From positions 62,001-126,000 of the forward strand of contig CACWXY010000001.1 in NCBI GenBank assembly GCA_902764915.1: a stretch of 64,000 nt of DNA, written 5' to 3'. This stretch comes from an uncultured Eubacteriales bacterium. GTDB taxonomy: Bacteria; Bacillota; Clostridia; Christensenellales; Aristaeellaceae. A model generated the notes under the pieces. The model was given only the letters and a program-made list of their open reading frames with translations, made no database searches and was not told where the DNA came from. Shown piece by piece: positions 61,366 through 64,000 of the stretch. Position 1 is the stretch's first letter. Each line of letters starts with the position of its first letter. The position numbers and the translations under genes were made by a program.

Positions 61366-62304
61366 TTATTCCTTTTCTTCCCAGATGCCCGCAGGCCACT
61401 CCAGGTCCCACATGTCGGTCATCCGGCTCCACACCAGAACCTGCGATGTGGAAGCATCTGCAAGCAGGAGTACACCATTTTCTGCCTGTGCTGTATACTG
61501 TCCGTCTTCAGAGCGCAGGATATCACCTTCCTGCTTAAAGTTTTCTCGACACTGTCCTTTTTCCATCCATGCAGCATTTCCCTGGTCGTCTACCCAGAAA
61601 AGGCTTGAAGAGACCGGCATGTCTACAATGACATCCAACGCCGTATCCTTCACCGTCATCAGCGTCCAAACGCCGACGACGTCTTCCTGCACAGTTGCAT
61701 CGGAAGAAGGCAGCACTGTGTCTCTCACAGCATGCAGACGCATGCTGCCCTTTACAATTTCCAGACCATCCTCGATGGCAGATACAGAAAGCCATGTGCT
61801 TCCATCGGCCCCATACACGGTCCCATCCTCCGTCCAGCGGATGGGCATCGGTTCCTCTCCATTGTAGGCCATTCCGTCTCCATCAAGCCCCAGGTCCACT
61901 GTCAGCACCATTCCCGTACACTCCAGCGGAATGCACGCTCCATTGACCTGCGTACTGTCGGCACGATAGCGCCCGGCAAGCATGTTTTCGGCCGGTGCAA
62001 AAAGCCAGGTGAGCCGGTCCCCCTTAAGGGAAAAACCGCTGTTTTGGACTGTAACCTGATAAGGAATACCGCTGAGAAGGATTCCATCTTCCGTCTCCTG
62101 CGTTTCCAGGAATCCCAGGCGATCCATCCAGACAGCCTTTCCCTGCGCGTCTGCATAAAGATATACGGGCGCCAGTGCGGAAACATCATAGGTTTCACCC
62201 GCGCTTTCCAGCGTTGTCGCCATATAAAGGCCTTCCGGCAGTTTCTCTCCATTGGCCATGGAGAACATGCAGACCATAGCCAGTATCCAAGCGATCTTCT
62301 TCAT
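61366..62304 (-). CDS. Secreted protein of unknown function (312 aa)
   Basis: A signal peptide is present (MKKIAWILAMVCMFSMANG, cut before EKL). The mature protein is beta-rich with a repeated layout of G-x-W and Asp-Gly turns (DVVGVWTLMTVKDTALDVIVDMPVSSSLFWVDDQGNAAWME), resembling lipocalin-like or copper-amine-oxidase-like beta-sheet repeats, but I cannot name a family. The start overlaps the preceding gene's stop as ATGA, so the two are translated together. It is the last gene of the rsgA-rpe unit. Confidence 0.7.
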   Translation of the reverse strand: MKKIAWILAMVCMFSMANGEKLPEGLYMATTLESAGETYDVSALAPVYLYADAQGKAVWMDRLGFLETQETEDGILLSGIPYQVTVQNSGFSLKGDRLTWLFAPAENMLAGRYRADSTQVNGACIPLECTGMVLTVDLGLDGDGMAYNGEEPMPIRWTEDGTVYGADGSTWLSVSAIEDGLEIVKGSMRLHAVRDTVLPSSDATVQEDVVGVWTLMTVKDTALDVIVDMPVSSSLFWVDDQGNAAWMEKGQCRENFKQEGDILRSEDGQYTAQAENGVLLLADASTSQVLVWSRMTDMWDLEWPAGIWEEKE

Positions 62305-62936
62305 CCGTCATTGTCCTCAGTCTTCACAAAATGATAGATTATCCCATGCGTACGTCGAATGAGCGTGCCATCCGAAAGCATTTCCAGAGTCAGCAGCGCA
62401 TCCTCGGTTCCAGGATTGACACACAGTTTTCCATCTTCTGTTTCATAAGGAAGCGTCACAGGGGATTCAAGGGCTTTCATGGAAAACGTAACCGTTCCGT
62501 CCGCAATAGTCAGAACCAGCGTACTTTCCTCTGTCAGCGGCAGCTGAAAACCGCTTACCAGAGCAAAGTCTGAGACCCACTGTCCCGCAAACTCCGCTTC
62601 ACTGACATCGCTCCTGCCTTCCGCAAGTGCATAAACATCCCTTACCAGTACATATGCCTCACCGACATCCCGTCGGAGAATCAGAAAATCCCCGCTTTTC
62701 TCCAGCGTCCATGTGCTGTCTTCCAGTCCCAGCGTCCACCCGCCGTCCGCTGCAGCCATGACGCCTGTTTTCGGGCCATCCGGGAAGTCCACAGTCACAT
62801 CGCCTGATGCCTGTATGACTACTGTCACCGTATCGCCAGTCAATGTCTGCCACCGCCCGCTTATGGGTGTTTCCGCGCAGGCTTCAGACAGCAGCATCAT
62901 AAGAACAAAAAGCGCAGCCCATATCCATCGCCGCAT
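62301..62936 (-). CDS. Secreted protein of unknown function (211 aa)
   Basis: Begins with a signal peptide (MRRWIWAALFVLMMLLSEACA, cut before ETP). The mature part is beta-rich with ISGRWQTLTGDTVTVVIQASGDVTVDFPDG and EFAGQWVSDFALVSGFQLPLTEESTLVLTIADGTVTFSM, a G-x-W start followed by strands, reminiscent of small lipocalin-like domains and of the 312-residue partner. ATG 62936 follows AAGGAG by 7 bases; the longer frame to 62993 overlaps rpe. Coupled to the next gene. Function unknown. Confidence 0.72.
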   Translation of the reverse strand: MRRWIWAALFVLMMLLSEACAETPISGRWQTLTGDTVTVVIQASGDVTVDFPDGPKTGVMAAADGGWTLGLEDSTWTLEKSGDFLILRRDVGEAYVLVRDVYALAEGRSDVSEAEFAGQWVSDFALVSGFQLPLTEESTLVLTIADGTVTFSMKALESPVTLPYETEDGKLCVNPGTEDALLTLEMLSDGTLIRRTHGIIYHFVKTEDNDG

Positions 62937-62940
62937 AGCT

Positions 62941-63591
62941 TCACTCCTTATGCCGCTCCAGGTGATGCATGGCTTCCACATCCCGTAATACATTCGTGGA
63001 ATGATACATGGAAGTCCCCATCACTGCGACATCCAGTCCCGCATCATACAGATAAGGCAGATTCTCCGGTGTGATTCCCCCATCGGCCTCAATCAGGCCA
63101 TGAAAACCCATGGCACGCAGCTTCCGAATCTTCTCAAGCATATCCCAGTGAAGGCTCTGTCCGCCAAAACCCGGTTCCACGGTCATGACAAGCACCATAT
63201 CGGTCAGAGAAAACAGTCCCTCCGCCGCTTCAGCCGGTGTACCCGGTTTCAGCGCAAGTCCGGTCCGCACGCCTTTTTCCCGAATTGCTCGAAGTGTAGT
63301 CTCCGCATGATCTTCCATTTCCGCATGTACGGTCACAGACCAGGCGCTTGGCGCAAACGAATCCAGGAAGCGCAGCGGATGAGAAAGCATCAGATGCACA
63401 TCCAGCCGGACATCGGGGAAAGCGGCATGCAGGCAGCGTACTGTTTCCGGTCCGAAGGACAGGTTTGGCACAAAGTGCCCATCCATTACATCCACATGAA
63501 TCAGATCACTGCCTGCGTCCTGCATGCGGCGTACTTCGTCATACAGATGCAGTGGATCCGCTGCAAGAATCGAGGGTGCAATTTGTATCAT
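62941..63591 (-). CDS. rpe: Ribulose-phosphate 3-epimerase
   Basis: 216 residues of the pentose-phosphate epimerase: TIM barrel with APSILAAD (Ser), IHVDVMDGHFVPNLSFGP (His and Asp metal ligands), LDVHLML (His), MTVEPGFGGQ and EADGGITPENLPYLYDAGLDVAVMGTSMY with the catalytic Asp and phosphate-binding loop. ATG 63591 follows GAGGAGG; an upstream ATG at 63606 overlaps rsgA. It interconverts ribulose 5-phosphate and xylulose 5-phosphate. The rsgA-rpe order is common in Bacillota. Confidence 0.95.
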   Translation of the reverse strand: MIQIAPSILAADPLHLYDEVRRMQDAGSDLIHVDVMDGHFVPNLSFGPETVRCLHAAFPDVRLDVHLMLSHPLRFLDSFAPSAWSVTVHAEMEDHAETTLRAIREKGVRTGLALKPGTPAEAAEGLFSLTDMVLVMTVEPGFGGQSLHWDMLEKIRKLRAMGFHGLIEADGGITPENLPYLYDAGLDVAVMGTSMYHSTNVLRDVEAMHHLERHKE

Positions 63592-63602
63592 GTTCTGCCT
63601 CC

Positions 63603-64000
63603 TCACTGATAACGTGTTTTCCAGGTATTCCGCACGTCGCTGAGAATCTGCCGGTAGCGCAGCACACGCTGCTGCGCAATTTCACCACAGCGCATCTTTT
63701 CTGTCACGCAGCAGCCTGGCTCCTGATCATGAAGGCATCCCAGGAATCGACACTGGCCTTCCAGTGCTGCAAACTCCGGATATGCGTCCTTCAGCAGTAC
63801 CGGATCCATTACCTCTTCCATCTCCAGAAGCGAAAAACCAGCCGTATCCAGAACACGGATGTCTCCGAGCACAAACATTTCCGCACGCCGTGTGGTATTC
63901 CTGCCGCGGCGGATTTTCTCAGAGATCTCCCCGGTCTCCGCCCCGATCCCAAACAGCGTATTGAGAAGCGTACTCTTCCCTACGCCCGATTGGCCAGCAA
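63603..64000 (-). CDS. rsgA: Ribosome small-subunit-dependent GTPase A, C-terminal part (cut by window edge)
   Basis: The visible ~130 residues contain the G1 motif GQSGVGKSTLLN, the G2 region RRGRNTTRRAEMF, the G3 motif DTAGF and the C-terminal zinc finger GQCRFLGCLHDQEPGCCV. In RsgA the order of G-motifs is permuted (G4-G1-G3), so the part missing to the right holds the OB domain and G4. It matures the 30S subunit. It is followed by rpe. Confidence 0.93.
   Translation of the reverse strand, partial: AGQSGVGKSTLLNTLFGIGAETGEISEKIRRGRNTTRRAEMFVLGDIRVLDTAGFSLLEMEEVMDPVLLKDAYPEFAALEGQCRFLGCLHDQEPGCCVTEKMRCGEIAQQRVLRYRQILSDVRNTWKTRYQ

Overview
The window looks like chromosome of a Bacillota (Clostridia-type, probably gut-associated) bacterium with moderate GC. 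Evidence: a T-box leader before proS, MscL with a C-terminal zinc ribbon, a rsgA-rpe pair, LplB/LplC-type sugar ABC permeases, GH31/GH43 enzymes, AGGAGG-type ribosome binding sites and well-formed TTGACA-17-TATAAT promoters. Genus-level placement cannot be made from this sequence alone. I found no rRNA, CRISPR array, prophage or complete insertion sequence.

Layout. 1-9.4 kb (minus strand): a phosphocholine-type surface decoration locus holding a GT-C glycosyltransferase (cut by the window edge), LicD transferase, a Wzx-type flippase, a GH31 glucosidase, a BCCT choline/betaine transporter, a LicC-like cytidylyltransferase and a winged-helix + nucleotidyltransferase + LicA-kinase fusion. A divergent hybrid histidine kinase (9.7-11.2 kb) shares its upstream region, which carries a 12-bp direct repeat. 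11.2-12.9 kb: a two-gene SUF pair (sufC plus one SufB/D-like gene). 13.1-13.9 kb: a decayed MATE transporter and tRNA-Leu(CAA). 14.0-18.0 kb: mscL, then a Wzm-Wzt type polysaccharide exporter whose permease has an unusual extracytoplasmic insert, and a DUF1015 gene. 18.4-25.3 kb: metA (Glu111 type), a 7TM-PAS-GGDEF-HD-GYP-PAS protein, a MATE pump, a metallophosphoesterase and an alpha/beta hydrolase.

25.3-43 kb is a carbohydrate region: a polyol/hexuronate dehydrogenase, an ABC importer (binding protein and two permeases) followed by a GH43, a serine hydrolase and an ankyrin-GH43 fusion, an aldo/keto reductase with MATE pump, an AraC regulator and a PL26/YetA-like protein. Together they suggest import and cleavage of plant cell-wall oligosaccharides (xylan, arabinan or pectin).

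43-55 kb: small unknown genes, an XRE regulator, tRNA-Thr(GGT), a membrane-anchored Mbeg1-like lipase, a cytosolic ParB-like + BMP/PnrA fusion with a phosphoesterase, an aminotransferase, a sirtuin-HD pair, and proS under T-box control. 55.0-56.2 kb has no convincing gene. 56.2-61.2 kb: an RND/MMPL exporter with a heptad-repeat envelope protein, controlled by a divergent TetR gene through overlapping promoters. 61.4-64 kb: rsgA (partial), rpe and two secreted proteins of unknown function.

The most unusual items are the ParB-like/BMP fusion, the three-domain lic fusion with its 12-bp repeat, the Wzm with an extracytoplasmic domain, the two-gene SUF pair, and the ankyrin-GH43 fusion. All identifications are from reading the sequence; no database search was run.
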